From NCBI RefSeq assembly GCF_014217565.1, contig NZ_CP043661.1, positions 5,332,001-5,396,000 of the forward strand: DNA of 64,000 nt, given 5' to 3'. Positions within the stretch are counted from its first letter, which is position 1. Every line of letters begins with the position of its first letter. The stretch comes from Kribbella qitaiheensis. Lineage in GTDB: Bacteria > Actinomycetota > Actinomycetes > Propionibacteriales > Kribbellaceae. The notes under the pieces are model-generated. The model did no database searches, was not told where the DNA came from, and saw only the letters and a list, made by a program, of their open reading frames with translations. The position numbers and the translations under genes were made by a program. Shown here piece after piece: positions 26,149 through 35,555 of this stretch.

Positions 26149-26238
26149 CATCGAACGATGGCATTTAGACAAGCCACCGAACGGTGACATTTCCATATGT
26201 CATCGAACTGGTGCATATCGATATGCCATCGAACGATG
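26149..26238. promoter_or_regulatory. Array of four HipB operators at 26-bp spacing
   Basis: CATCGAACGATG at 26149-26160 and 26227-26238, CACCGAACGGTG at 26175-26186, and a degenerate CATCGAACTGGTG at 26201. Each is a CATCG/CGATG dyad with an AA centre. Their starts are exactly 26 bp apart. The array covers the hipB promoter and start. Confidence 0.8.
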
Positions 26239-26257
26239 ACAAGAACTTCAGTAGCAA

Positions 26258-28492
26258 TCAGTTGTTGAGAGGTTGGAAGCGACGCAGGCGCAGGCTGTTG
26301 GTTACCACGAAGACCGAACTGAAGGCCATTGCTGCGCCGGCGAGCATCGGGTTCAGGAGGCCGGCTGCCGCTAGCGGGATGGCGGCGACGTTGTAGGCGA
26401 AGGCCCAGAACAGGTTGCCCTTGATAGTCCGCAACGTACTGCGGGACAGGCGGATCGCGTCGGCAGCCGAGCGCAGGTCGCCCCGCACGAGGGTCAGGTC
26501 GCTGGCCTCGATCGCCACGTCGGTCCCGGTCCCCATGCTCAGACCGAGATCCGCCTGAGCCAGCGCCGCCGCGTCGTTCACTCCGTCGCCGACCATCGCG
26601 ACCACTCGGCCTTCGCTCTGCAGCTTCTTGACCACGTCGACCTTGTCGGCCGGCAGCACCTCGGCGATGACCTCATCGATCCCCACCTCGGCCGCGACCT
26701 TCTGCGCCACCGCCTCGTTGTCCCCGGTCAGCAGAACCGGCCGAAGTCCCAACGCCCGTAGCTGTCTGATCGCCTCGGCCGAGCTGGGCTTCACGGTGTC
26801 GGCGACCACCAGTACAGCGCGTGCCTTTCCGTCCCACCCGACTGCCACCGCAGTACTGCCTTCAGCCTCGGCATGCTCCTTCGCATGGGCGAGCTCCTCC
26901 GGCAGGTGCTGGCTCCACTCCTCCAGCAGCCGCGTCCGCCCGACGAGTACTGCGTGTCCGTCGACGATCCCTTGCACACCAAGGCCTTCGACGTTCCCGA
27001 AGTCTTCGACGTCGGGCAGCTTGCCGAGCTCATCGGACGCTCCCCGAGCTACCGCCTGCGCGATCGGGTGCTCACTGGAGTTCTCCAGCGCGCCGGCCAA
27101 TCGCAGTACGGCGGCTCGTTCTTCGCCGGGAGCCAGCAGCACGTCGACTAACGCCATCCGCCCGGTCGTGACTGTGCCGGTCTTGTCCAGTACGACGGTG
27201 TCGACACGGCGCGTGGACTCCAGCACCTCCGGGCCCTTGATCAGGATGCCCAGTTGCGCGCCTCGCCCTGTGCCGACCATCAACGCCGTCGGCGTGGCCA
27301 GGCCAAGGGCACAAGGGCAGGCGATGATCAGTACTGCGACGGCAGCGGTGAACGCCACCTCCGTCGGCGAGCCGTTGCCGAGCCAAAATGCCAAGGTGGC
27401 AAGGGCAAGGCCGATCACGATCGGCACGAACACCCCGGAGATCCGGTCGGCCAACCGCTGAACGGCGGCCTTGCCGTTCTGCGCATCCTCCACCAGTCGC
27501 GCCATCTGCGCGAGCTGGGTGTCGGACCCGACGCGGGTCGCCCGGACGATCAGCCGGCCGCCCGCGTTCACGGTGGCGCCGACGACGGAATCGCCTTCGC
27601 CGACCTCTACCGGGACAGACTCGCCGGTGAGCATCGATGCGTCCACCGCGCTGCTGCCGGTGACGATCACGCCGTCGGTGGCGATCTTCTCACCCGGCCG
27701 GACGACGAACTCGTTGCCGACGGCAAGCTGGTCAGCGGGGATCCGCACCTCGTCGCCGTTCCGCAGTACGGCGACGTCCTTCGCGCCCAGCTCCAGCAGG
27801 GCCTTCAGGGCGGCTCCCGACCGGCGCTTGGCACGCGCCTCGAAGTACCGGCCGGCCAGGATGAACGTCGTCACGCCGGCCGCGACCTCGAGGTAGATCT
27901 CCTCGGTGCCACCGCCACGGGACGGGATCAGCGTGAACGGCATCGTCATCCCGCGCTCGCCGGCCTCGCCGAGGAACAGCGCGTAGAGCGACCAGAGGTA
28001 GGCGCTGAAGACGCCGAGCGAGATGAGCGTGTCCATCGTCGCGGCGCCGTGCTTCAGGTTCGTCCAGGTCGCCTTGTGGAACGGCCAGGCGGCCCATGCG
28101 ACCACCGGAGTTGCCAGGGTCAGCGAAGCCCATTGCCAGTAGTCGAACTGCAGCGCCGGAATCATGCCCAGGGCAATCACCGGTACTGCGAGGGCGATGC
28201 TCGCGTAGAGCCGCTCCCGCAAGGGCCTGAGCTCATCGGGGGCTTCGGCGGGCTCGGCCGATGGTGGGGCCGGCAGGGCCGCGGTGTAGCCGGTCGCCTT
28301 GACGGTCGCCACCAGGTCATCGGTGCTGACGCCCTCGGCGAAGGTGACCTTCGCCTTCTCGGTCGCGTAGTTGACGGTCGCGGTGACGCCGTCCATCCGG
28401 TTCAGCTTCTTCTCGACCCGGGCGGCGCAGGAGGCGCATGTCATGCCACCGATGACGAGTTCGACGGAGTTCTCTGTTGCTGGGTTGGACAT
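26258..28492 (-). CDS. copA: Copper-exporting P1B-type ATPase
   Basis: A 744-aa P-type ATPase. It has an N-terminal heavy-metal domain with GGMTCASC, then eight helices carrying the CPC metal site (IIACPCALG). The actuator motif is TGESVPVE, the phosphorylation site DKTGTVTTG, the nucleotide site ENSSEHPIAQA (HP motif) and the hinge GDGVNDAAAL. The C-terminal helices hold YNVAAIPLAA and MAFSSVFVVTNSLRL, which fit Cu(I)-ATPases. GGAGAGGAGG precedes ATG 28492. It is the last gene of a CsoR-controlled operon and exports Cu(I) to the cell exterior. Confidence 0.95.
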   Translation of the reverse strand: MSNPATENSVELVIGGMTCASCAARVEKKLNRMDGVTATVNYATEKAKVTFAEGVSTDDLVATVKATGYTAALPAPPSAEPAEAPDELRPLRERLYASIALAVPVIALGMIPALQFDYWQWASLTLATPVVAWAAWPFHKATWTNLKHGAATMDTLISLGVFSAYLWSLYALFLGEAGERGMTMPFTLIPSRGGGTEEIYLEVAAGVTTFILAGRYFEARAKRRSGAALKALLELGAKDVAVLRNGDEVRIPADQLAVGNEFVVRPGEKIATDGVIVTGSSAVDASMLTGESVPVEVGEGDSVVGATVNAGGRLIVRATRVGSDTQLAQMARLVEDAQNGKAAVQRLADRISGVFVPIVIGLALATLAFWLGNGSPTEVAFTAAVAVLIIACPCALGLATPTALMVGTGRGAQLGILIKGPEVLESTRRVDTVVLDKTGTVTTGRMALVDVLLAPGEERAAVLRLAGALENSSEHPIAQAVARGASDELGKLPDVEDFGNVEGLGVQGIVDGHAVLVGRTRLLEEWSQHLPEELAHAKEHAEAEGSTAVAVGWDGKARAVLVVADTVKPSSAEAIRQLRALGLRPVLLTGDNEAVAQKVAAEVGIDEVIAEVLPADKVDVVKKLQSEGRVVAMVGDGVNDAAALAQADLGLSMGTGTDVAIEASDLTLVRGDLRSAADAIRLSRSTLRTIKGNLFWAFAYNVAAIPLAAAGLLNPMLAGAAMAFSSVFVVTNSLRLRRFQPLNN

Positions 28493-28513
28493 TCTGGTCC
28501 TCCTCTCCTTGGC

Positions 28514-29500
28514 TCAGTGACCGTGCGGGGTTTCTTCGTGGCCGGGCGTCTCGCTGCTGCTGGGGACCGCGCTGGGCACGATCGCCTGCCCGGTCACGTC
28601 CACCCGGAACTCCGCGGTATGCACCTTGCCCGCGTGCTGGAAGTCCAGGAACAGGCTGTAGGTGCTCGCGGTCGGGAACGTCGTGCCGAACTTGATCTGC
28701 GGACCGCCCTCGCTCCCCGGCTCCGCCAGCTGTGCTGGGTGGTTGTGGAGATAGGCGAGGTCGCCGCTGCGCAGCGACACCAGGTGCCCGAAGGCGCCGA
28801 GGTACGGCTGGAGGTCGGTGACCGGCTTGCCGCCCCTGGTGATGCTGAAGGTCAGCTCGGACTCCTTACCGGCCGAGGGCGTACCGGCCAGCGTCACGTC
28901 GTACCCGTCGACGCTGGTCACGCTCGATGCCTCAGGCAACGGAACCGGGATGTAGAGCCCGGAGACGTTGACGTCGGTGCCGAGCGTCAGCGTCTTGTCG
29001 TGACCGGCCGGCTGGAAGTCGGTGAAGACCCGCCAGGTGCCGCCCGCGGTGAAGTCGAACGGGATGCTCCACGCGCCGCTCGCGTCCCGGGTCGGGTGCA
29101 CGTGCCGGAACCCGGACAGATCCCGCCGGACGACGATCAGGTGCAGGTCCTTCTCATGCGTCTTCGTGTACTGCGTGACGGGCTTGCCGTCCGGACCGAG
29201 GATGCTGAACTTCAGCGTGCTCTGCTTGCCGGGCTGGAAGAAGGCCGTCGCCGGAGCCAGCGTGTAGCCGTCCTGGGAGACCGCGAGCCCGGGCGGCTGT
29301 GCACCCGGGCCGTCCACCTGGTGCCCCGGCATCTCGGTCTCGCCGGAGTCGCCCGTGCCGCCCATCGGCTGGTCGGCTGTCTTCGCCGGGTCGGCTGCCG
29401 CGATCGGGTCGACCGCGGAGCCGAGTGCGAATGCGCCGGCGAAGGCCAGCGCCAGCGCACCGGCGTACGCGCCGAGCCGGAGCGCGACAGCCCGGGTCAT
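28514..29500 (-). CDS. Exported protein of the copper operon
   Basis: A 328-aa protein with an N-terminal hydrophobic segment (LGAYAGALALAFAGAFALGSA) that serves as signal or anchor. Two similar beta-sandwich halves follow, each with GKPVT-type strands and His pairs (DLHLIVVRRDLSGFRHVHP; YLGAFGHLVSLRSGDLAYLHNHP). The C-terminus is His-rich (PGHEETPHGH). This arrangement is common beside CopZ and CopA in actinobacteria. It probably binds copper outside the membrane. The ATG overlaps the copZ stop (ATGA). Confidence 0.75.
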   Translation of the reverse strand: MTRAVALRLGAYAGALALAFAGAFALGSAVDPIAAADPAKTADQPMGGTGDSGETEMPGHQVDGPGAQPPGLAVSQDGYTLAPATAFFQPGKQSTLKFSILGPDGKPVTQYTKTHEKDLHLIVVRRDLSGFRHVHPTRDASGAWSIPFDFTAGGTWRVFTDFQPAGHDKTLTLGTDVNVSGLYIPVPLPEASSVTSVDGYDVTLAGTPSAGKESELTFSITRGGKPVTDLQPYLGAFGHLVSLRSGDLAYLHNHPAQLAEPGSEGGPQIKFGTTFPTASTYSLFLDFQHAGKVHTAEFRVDVTGQAIVPSAVPSSSETPGHEETPHGH

Positions 29501-29715
29501 GACGCGACCAATTCGTACCCCGCCTCGTCGACGGCTTCGCGCACGGCCGCGTCGTCGAGGGTGCCTTCGCTGGTGACGTGCACGGCGGAGGTGCCGCCGG
29601 CGTTGAGGTCGATGCTGACCTGCTGGACGCCGGCGAGCTTGCTGAGCTCCTCCGTCACGGCCGAGGTGCAGTGCCCGCAGGTCATGCCGCTGACGGAATA
29701 GGTCGTGGTGGTCAT
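29497..29715 (-). CDS. copZ: CopZ-like copper chaperone
   Basis: A 72-aa heavy-metal-associated domain (ferredoxin-like fold) with the Cu(I) site SGMTCGHC. It would carry copper in the cytoplasm to CopA's N-terminal domain or to CsoR. It is full length for the family, downstream of csoR by 30 bp and coupled by overlap to the exported-protein gene. Confidence 0.92.
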   Translation of the reverse strand: MTTTTYSVSGMTCGHCTSAVTEELSKLAGVQQVSIDLNAGGTSAVHVTSEGTLDDAAVREAVDEAGYELVAS

Positions 29716-29745
29716 AGCAGTGCTCCTAGCTCGATGAGTTCTGAT

Positions 29746-30057
29746 TCAGCTACGGACGAGGCGGGCGATGGCGTCGGAGGCTTCGCGGACCTTCTCCTCG
29801 GCCTCGGCGCCGCCCTTCTGGGCCGCCTGGACCACGCAGTGCGAGAGGTGCTCGTCCAGCAGTTCCAGCGAGAACGACTGGAGTGCCTTCGTCGCCGCCG
29901 AGACCTGGGTGAGGATGTCGATGCAGTACTTGTCCTCCTCGACCATCCGCTGCAGCCCTCGAACCTGGCCCTCGATCCGCCGCAGCCGCTTCAGATGGCT
30001 CGACTTCTCCGAGGTGTATCCGTGCACGTGCTCGGCGGGCTGTTCTTCGGTGGTCAT
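29746..30057 (-). CDS. csoR: CsoR copper-sensing repressor
   Basis: A 103-aa four-helix repressor. The Cu(I) ligands Cys-His-Cys are seen in DKYCIDIL and LSHCVV with the intervening His (EHLSHC). RLRRIEGQVRGLQRMVEE is the family signature. Copper binding releases it from DNA. ATG 30057 has AGAGGAA upstream; an upstream frame to 30102 would run through the operator. Two operators lie 22-68 bp upstream. Confidence 0.93.
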   Translation of the reverse strand: MTTEEQPAEHVHGYTSEKSSHLKRLRRIEGQVRGLQRMVEEDKYCIDILTQVSAATKALQSFSLELLDEHLSHCVVQAAQKGGAEAEEKVREASDAIARLVRS

Positions 30058-30078
30058 GGCGGTTCCTCTTCTCCCAGC

Positions 30079-30125
30079 TACCCCATGGGGGTATGTCGAC
30101 ACCTAAAAACTACCCCCTCGGGGTA
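30079..30125. promoter_or_regulatory. Two CsoR operators
   Basis: TACCCCATGGGGGTA (30079-30093) and TACCCCCTCGGGGTA (30111-30125) match the CsoR consensus of a G/C-tract dyad flanked by TA. Their centres are 32 bp apart, upstream of csoR. Confidence 0.85.
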
Positions 30126-30273
30126 TCTAACGCAAGTCCCTGCGGATACCGGGAGGGGGTAAGGGTCGATTCTTGTACTTCGGGTGCTGGGCTGTTCGGT
30201 TACCCCTGGTGAACCAACCATTCTGAGAGGGTGAGCGTCTCCTTACCCAGGGAGTACCGATGAGAGGGGCGGC

Positions 30274-31206
30274 ATGCCGGAGCTGGCGGTCAGTACAAGG
30301 GGGTTGCGGAAGACGTACCGCACCCGGCGGGGCCGGAAGGTGGTCGCCGTCCAGGGGCTCGACCTCGACGTACCGATCGGGGGCGTGCACGGCTTCCTCG
30401 GTCCGAACGGTTCCGGCAAGACGACCTCGATCCGGATGCTGCTCGGCCTGATCCGGGCGGACGCGGGCACCATGACGGTCTTCGACCAGGTGGTGCCGCA
30501 GCACCTGCCGGACGTGGTCGGCCGGGTCGGCGCGATCGTCGAGTCGCCGAAGTTCTTCCCGGCCTTCACCGGCCGCAAGAACCTGGAGATGCTCGCCGAC
30601 GCGATCGGCGCGCCTCGCCGGCGGGTCGGCGAAGTACTCGACGAGACCTCGCTGGGGGAGCGCGGCAAGGACCGGTTCAAGAGCTACTCGCTCGGCATGA
30701 AGCAGCGGCTCGCGATCGCGGCGACGCTGCTCAAGGAGCCGGACCTGCTGATCTTCGACGAGCCCACCAACGGCCTCGACCCGGCCGGGATCCGGGAGAT
30801 CCGCGAGACGATGCGCGGTCTCGGTGACCAAGGCCGGACCGTCCTGGTCAGCAGCCACATCCTCGCCGAGGTCGAGCAGGTCGCGGACACCGTCTCGATC
30901 ATCGGCCATGGCCGGTTGCTCGCCTCCGGGACCGTCGCCGAAGTGATCGGCAGCAGTGCGGCCAGCACGGTGAAGGTTGCCGTTGACAGCCACGAGTCGG
31001 CTACCCGGATCCTGACCGCGGCCGGCCTGACAGTGCGGGTCGACGGCAATTATCTGCTGGTCGACGGCGCGGAGAATTCGGCGGATGTGACCAGAAGGCT
31101 TGCCCAGCAGGAGCTTTACGTGTCCGAACTGATCCCGGTCCGGGCCGACCTGGAATCGGTGTTCCTCGAGCTCACCGCCGACGAAGGCCTGGGAGGCACC
31201 CGATGA
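30274..31206 (+). CDS. ABC transporter ATP-binding protein
   Basis: A 310-aa ATPase of the CcmA/DrrA-type export family. Walker A is GPNGSGKTTSIRMLLG, the signature YSLGMKQRLAIA (variant of LSGGQ), Walker B LLIFDEPTNGLDP, and the switch His is in SSHIL. The C-terminal ~80 residues form the extension typical of ABC-2 exporters. GAGAGGGG precedes ATG 30274. It pairs with the next membrane protein by ATGA overlap. The substrate is unknown. Confidence 0.9.
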   Translation: MPELAVSTRGLRKTYRTRRGRKVVAVQGLDLDVPIGGVHGFLGPNGSGKTTSIRMLLGLIRADAGTMTVFDQVVPQHLPDVVGRVGAIVESPKFFPAFTGRKNLEMLADAIGAPRRRVGEVLDETSLGERGKDRFKSYSLGMKQRLAIAATLLKEPDLLIFDEPTNGLDPAGIREIRETMRGLGDQGRTVLVSSHILAEVEQVADTVSIIGHGRLLASGTVAEVIGSSAASTVKVAVDSHESATRILTAAGLTVRVDGNYLLVDGAENSADVTRRLAQQELYVSELIPVRADLESVFLELTADEGLGGTR

Positions 31207-32192
31207 TCCGGCTCACCCGAGTCGAACTCCGCCGGCTGGTCTCCCGCCGGCTGACCGTGATCGGTGTCGCCGCGCTGCTGCTGATCACCGGCGTACTGCT
31301 GTTCGCCACCTGGAACAACTCGAAACCCTTGTCGGCGGCGGAACAACGCAACGCGCAGGTCAACTTCGAGCAGGCGCAGAAGGACTGGCAGCTGAACGGC
31401 GAGCAGTACAAGAAGGACTGCGAGCAGGGCTGGCAGTCGCAGCCCGATCCGAAGCCGAAGCTCGAGGAGTACTGCCGGCTCACCCCTCCGTCGCTCGACC
31501 AGTTCGGCAAGCCGCAGGTGAAGTTCACCGAGGTGATGCCGGACCTGTTGCTCGGCTCGTCGTACCTACTGGCGTTCGCGGCCTTCGTGATCGGGGCGAG
31601 CTTCGTCGGTGCCGAGTTCAGCAGCGGCTCGATCAGCAACTGGCTCACCTTCGAACCCCGCCGGCTCCGGGTGTACGGCAGCAAGTTGGTCGCCGCCGCG
31701 ACCGGCATGCTCCCGGTCGCGGCGGTGGCGCTCGCGATCCTGCTGGCCGGTACCTATCTGATCGTCAACGCGATGGGCTCCACCGCCGGTACGACGGGCA
31801 AGGTCTGGGGTGACCTCGCAGGTACGGCCGGACGCGCCGTCGTGATGGCCGCTGCCGCAGGCGCGCTCGGCGGCATCTTCGCGTTGCTGCTTCGGCACAC
31901 CGCGGCCGCCGTCGGAGTCGCGATGGGCTATCTCGTGCTGGTCGAAGGGGTGTTCGGCAGCTTCCTCGCCAAGGCCCAGCCGTGGCTGGTGAAGCTGAAC
32001 TTCGACGCCTGGATCAGGCACGACACCACGTACTACGTCGACAACTGCAGGTCCGTCCCCGACGGTGGCTACAGCTGCGAGAGCATCGAGAAGACCCTCA
32101 CCTTCGAGCACGGTGCCTGGTACCTCGGAATCGCGGTCGTGGTGCTGATCGCCCTCGGCGCCGGCGTCTTCCACCGACGGGACATCACCTGA
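31203..32192 (+). CDS. ABC-2 type membrane permease
   Basis: A 329-aa membrane protein. A first helix (VIGVAALLLITGVLLFATW) is followed by a large extracytoplasmic Gln/Lys-rich loop (about residues 40-110) with two cysteines. Five or six helices follow, including FVIGASFVGAEFSSGSISNWLTFEPRR, the coupling region. A second external loop near the end contains CRSVPDGGYSCES. It is the transmembrane half of the exporter with the upstream ATPase. Confidence 0.85.
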   Translation: MIRLTRVELRRLVSRRLTVIGVAALLLITGVLLFATWNNSKPLSAAEQRNAQVNFEQAQKDWQLNGEQYKKDCEQGWQSQPDPKPKLEEYCRLTPPSLDQFGKPQVKFTEVMPDLLLGSSYLLAFAAFVIGASFVGAEFSSGSISNWLTFEPRRLRVYGSKLVAAATGMLPVAAVALAILLAGTYLIVNAMGSTAGTTGKVWGDLAGTAGRAVVMAAAAGALGGIFALLLRHTAAAVGVAMGYLVLVEGVFGSFLAKAQPWLVKLNFDAWIRHDTTYYVDNCRSVPDGGYSCESIEKTLTFEHGAWYLGIAVVVLIALGAGVFHRRDIT

Positions 32193-32224
32193 CCCGGCTT
32201 GTATCCGAAGTCGCGGCCGGGATC

Positions 32225-32401
32225 GGCGAAAGTACTGGCGTTCTGGTCGACGGAGTGACCGGACGGTACTTCGAGGACTGCAACGAAGCCGGACCGCATC
32301 GGGCTGGTGTTCGCCGGGGAGTGGCCGATTATGCCGTCGATCCGGCGAGCGCGGAGCGCCATTGGCGGGTCTCGCTGGAGCTGCTGGCGACGGCTTCGTA
32401 G
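32225..32401 (+). pseudogene. C-terminal remnant of a short-chain dehydrogenase
   Basis: The frame ending at 32401 reads GVTGRYFEDCNEAGPH, then GVADYAVDPASAERHWRVSLELL. This is the C-terminus of WW-domain-oxidoreductase-like SDRs. The Rossmann domain and catalytic Tyr are absent. It is a decayed fragment after the ABC operon. Confidence 0.7.
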
Positions 32402-32433
32402 TACGGGGCGTACGTAGTACGAGGTGAACGAAC

Positions 32434-32468
32434 GCCGGCCCCGGGTGGAAGAACCACCCGGGGCCGGC
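32434..32468. terminator. Strong bidirectional hairpin terminator
   Basis: GCCGGCCCCGGGTGG (32434-32448) and its exact complement (32454-32468) form a 15-bp stem with a 5-nt AAGAA loop. It lies between the convergent ABC operon and the MsiK-type gene. Confidence 0.85.
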
Positions 32469-32486
32469 GTCGCGTAGTACGGGAAA

Positions 32487-33566
<1,080 letters not shown>

Positions 33567-33742
33567 GACGCTTCCTTCCTTCACCGGCAGGAACGTGCCG
33601 GACGATCCGAGTAAAGGCCCCCAGTCGGGGGTTCGCCCATCCTCGCCCGGCCGGCAGCTCATGACAAGGTTTGCGGCGTGTGAGATGTCCGTACTGTTCA
33701 CGGACTGGACAACTTCGAGCAGGTTGACGGCCGAACGAGCCT

Positions 33743-33792
33743 GCAAGTTCTTGCATGATCTTGCTGCAAATTCAGGACTCGCTGGGTAAGGT
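33743..33792. promoter_or_regulatory. Candidate LacI operator and leaderless -10 box
   Basis: GCAAG-TTC-TTGC (33743-33754) repeats the GCAAGNNNTTGC dyad found before the LacI at 18325. A second TTGCA...TGCAA pair lies just downstream. TAAGGT (33787-33792) stands six bases before the GTG start at 33799, which suggests a leaderless mRNA. Confidence 0.5.
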
Positions 33793-33798
33793 GCCGCC

Positions 33799-34821
33799 GT
33801 GAGTAGTAGAGCGCGGCTGGCGGACATCGCGGCCAAGGCGGGGGTCAGCGAGGCGACGGTCTCCAGGGTGCTGAACGGCAAACCCGGGGTCGCCGAGGAC
33901 ACCAAGCAGTCGGTTCTGACGGCGTTGGACGTGCTCGGCTTCGAGCGCCCGACCAGGCTCCGGCGCCGATCGGCCGGCCTGATCGGCCTGGTGATGCCCG
34001 AGCTGATCAACCCGATCTTTCCTGCCTTCGCGCAGGTGATCGAGTCCGCCTTGTCGCAGCGTGGTTTCACGCCGGTGCTCTGTACTCAGTCGCCGTCCGG
34101 TGCGACCGAGGAGGAGTACGTCGAGATGCTGCTCGAGCGCGGCGTCTCCGGGATCATCTTCGTCTCCGGTCTGCACGCCGATACCGGAGCTGACCATGCG
34201 CGGTACCAGTCGCTGGTGGATCGGCGGCTGCCGGTGGTCTTCGTGAACGGCTGGCTGCCTGGTGTCGAGGCGCCCTTCATCTCATCGGACGAGTACGCCG
34301 CGATGGAGCTGGCCGTCACGCACCTGATCTCGCTCGGCCATCGGCGGATCGGTTTCGCGTCCGGACCGGAGCGCTTCATCGTCGTCCAGCGGAAACTGGC
34401 CGGCTACCGAACCGCGATGAAGGCCCAGCTCGGCCTCTCGGACGACGAGGTCTCGGAGCTGGTGGAGCTGAGCATGTTCGGCGTCGAGGGCGGCGCGGCC
34501 GCGGCCCAACGATTGCTGGACGTCGGCGTCAGCGCGGTCGTCTGCGGCTCCGACATGATGGCCCTCGGCGTCATCCGCGCCGCCCGCAAACGCGGCCTCT
34601 CGGTCCCCGGCGACATCTCGATCGTCGGCTACGACGACGCCCCGATGATGGAATTCACGGACCCCCCGATGACCACGGTCCGCCAGCCCGTCCAGGCCAT
34701 GGGCCTGGCGGCCGTCCAGTCCCTCCTGGAAGAAGTCCGCGGCCACGCAACCCCCCACACAGAATTCCTCTTCCGCCCCGAACTGGTAGTCCGCAACACC
34801 ACCGGCCCCCACGCCAGATAA
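33799..34821 (+). CDS. LacI-family sugar regulator, paralogue of 18325
   Basis: A 340-aa repressor: helix-turn-helix RLADIAAKAGVSEATVSRVLNGKPGVAEDTKQSVL, then a sugar-binding core with CGSDMMALGVIRA and ISIVGYDDAPMMEFTDPPMTTVRQP. It is divergent from the MsiK-type ATPase, as CebR/MsiK-linked regulators often are. Strong similarity to the LacI at 18325 and a shared upstream dyad suggest overlapping control of sugar import. Confidence 0.9.
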   Translation: MSSRARLADIAAKAGVSEATVSRVLNGKPGVAEDTKQSVLTALDVLGFERPTRLRRRSAGLIGLVMPELINPIFPAFAQVIESALSQRGFTPVLCTQSPSGATEEEYVEMLLERGVSGIIFVSGLHADTGADHARYQSLVDRRLPVVFVNGWLPGVEAPFISSDEYAAMELAVTHLISLGHRRIGFASGPERFIVVQRKLAGYRTAMKAQLGLSDDEVSELVELSMFGVEGGAAAAQRLLDVGVSAVVCGSDMMALGVIRAARKRGLSVPGDISIVGYDDAPMMEFTDPPMTTVRQPVQAMGLAAVQSLLEEVRGHATPHTEFLFRPELVVRNTTGPHAR

Positions 34822-34925
34822 TCCCCACGCAGATCCTCCGTCGTCGCTCATCAAAAGCGTTGGTGCGGCGCTCGGCTTCGAGGGTTCGGTCGGGGCCGAA
34901 GCGTTCGCGAACTAGCGTTCGGGAC

Positions 34926-35522
34926 ATGTTGAGCGATCCGGGGTATCTCGTACCGTCCGCGGCACCGGCTGCTGGAGGGGTGGCCTGGTTGCGGGGGGCG
35001 GTGGCTCGGTTCAGCAATGGGGCTGACCATGAGCGGCGGCGCGCACTGGTGGTGAGTGAGCTGGCAGCGGTCGAGCCGGAGAGCCTTCGGGAGTTGGCTG
35101 TTCGGCGCGGTACCGGAGTTGTCGAGGTGCTGGCGGAGGCGCTTGGGCTGCCGCCGTCGGTTGCCGGCGATGTCGCGGTGATCGCGAAGTCCTACCAGCC
35201 ACACACCGTGATCACTCCGGCTGCGGATCAAGCCGTTGAGCGTCTTGTTCAGCTGATCGGGCCTGCTGATGAGCTGACGGCGAACCGGATCTCGTTGCTC
35301 GTCCAGGCGTGCGACGCGACTGAGGCCCTGGTGGCGAACACCCTGGCCGGCTATACCGGTCCTCCGGTGCCGAAGACTCGACGGGTTGCGCCAGATGGAG
35401 CGATCGTCGAGATCGATCTGACCGGACAACCGTTCGGTGCCGGGCCGCATGCCTGCCCGGGGAGGCTGCACGCGCTCGCCCTGGCCGACGGTCTGGTCCA
35501 AGCAAAGCGCGCTACTGACTAG
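34926..35522 (+). CDS. Very short cytochrome P450-like protein
   Basis: A 198-aa protein carrying the P450 heme-thiolate loop PFGAGPHACPG near its end. The segment LLVQACDATEALVANTL resembles the P450 I-helix. WLRGAVARFSNGADHERRRALV resembles the B-C region. The ExxR helix and the meander are missing and the length is half the usual ~400 aa. A -10-like TAGCGT lies seven bases before ATG 34926, so the mRNA may be leaderless. It is either a compact P450 homologue or a gene with internal deletion; the smooth frame favours the former. Confidence 0.65.
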   Translation: MLSDPGYLVPSAAPAAGGVAWLRGAVARFSNGADHERRRALVVSELAAVEPESLRELAVRRGTGVVEVLAEALGLPPSVAGDVAVIAKSYQPHTVITPAADQAVERLVQLIGPADELTANRISLLVQACDATEALVANTLAGYTGPPVPKTRRVAPDGAIVEIDLTGQPFGAGPHACPGRLHALALADGLVQAKRATD

Positions 35523-35555
35523 CGATAGTTGCCGGACGCTCTCTGGGGCGGGGGG

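Noticed and set aside
27254..29701. 815-codon plus-strand frame opposite copA and its neighbours
   Set aside because: Antisense to well-supported copper genes; composition is that of a shadow frame.
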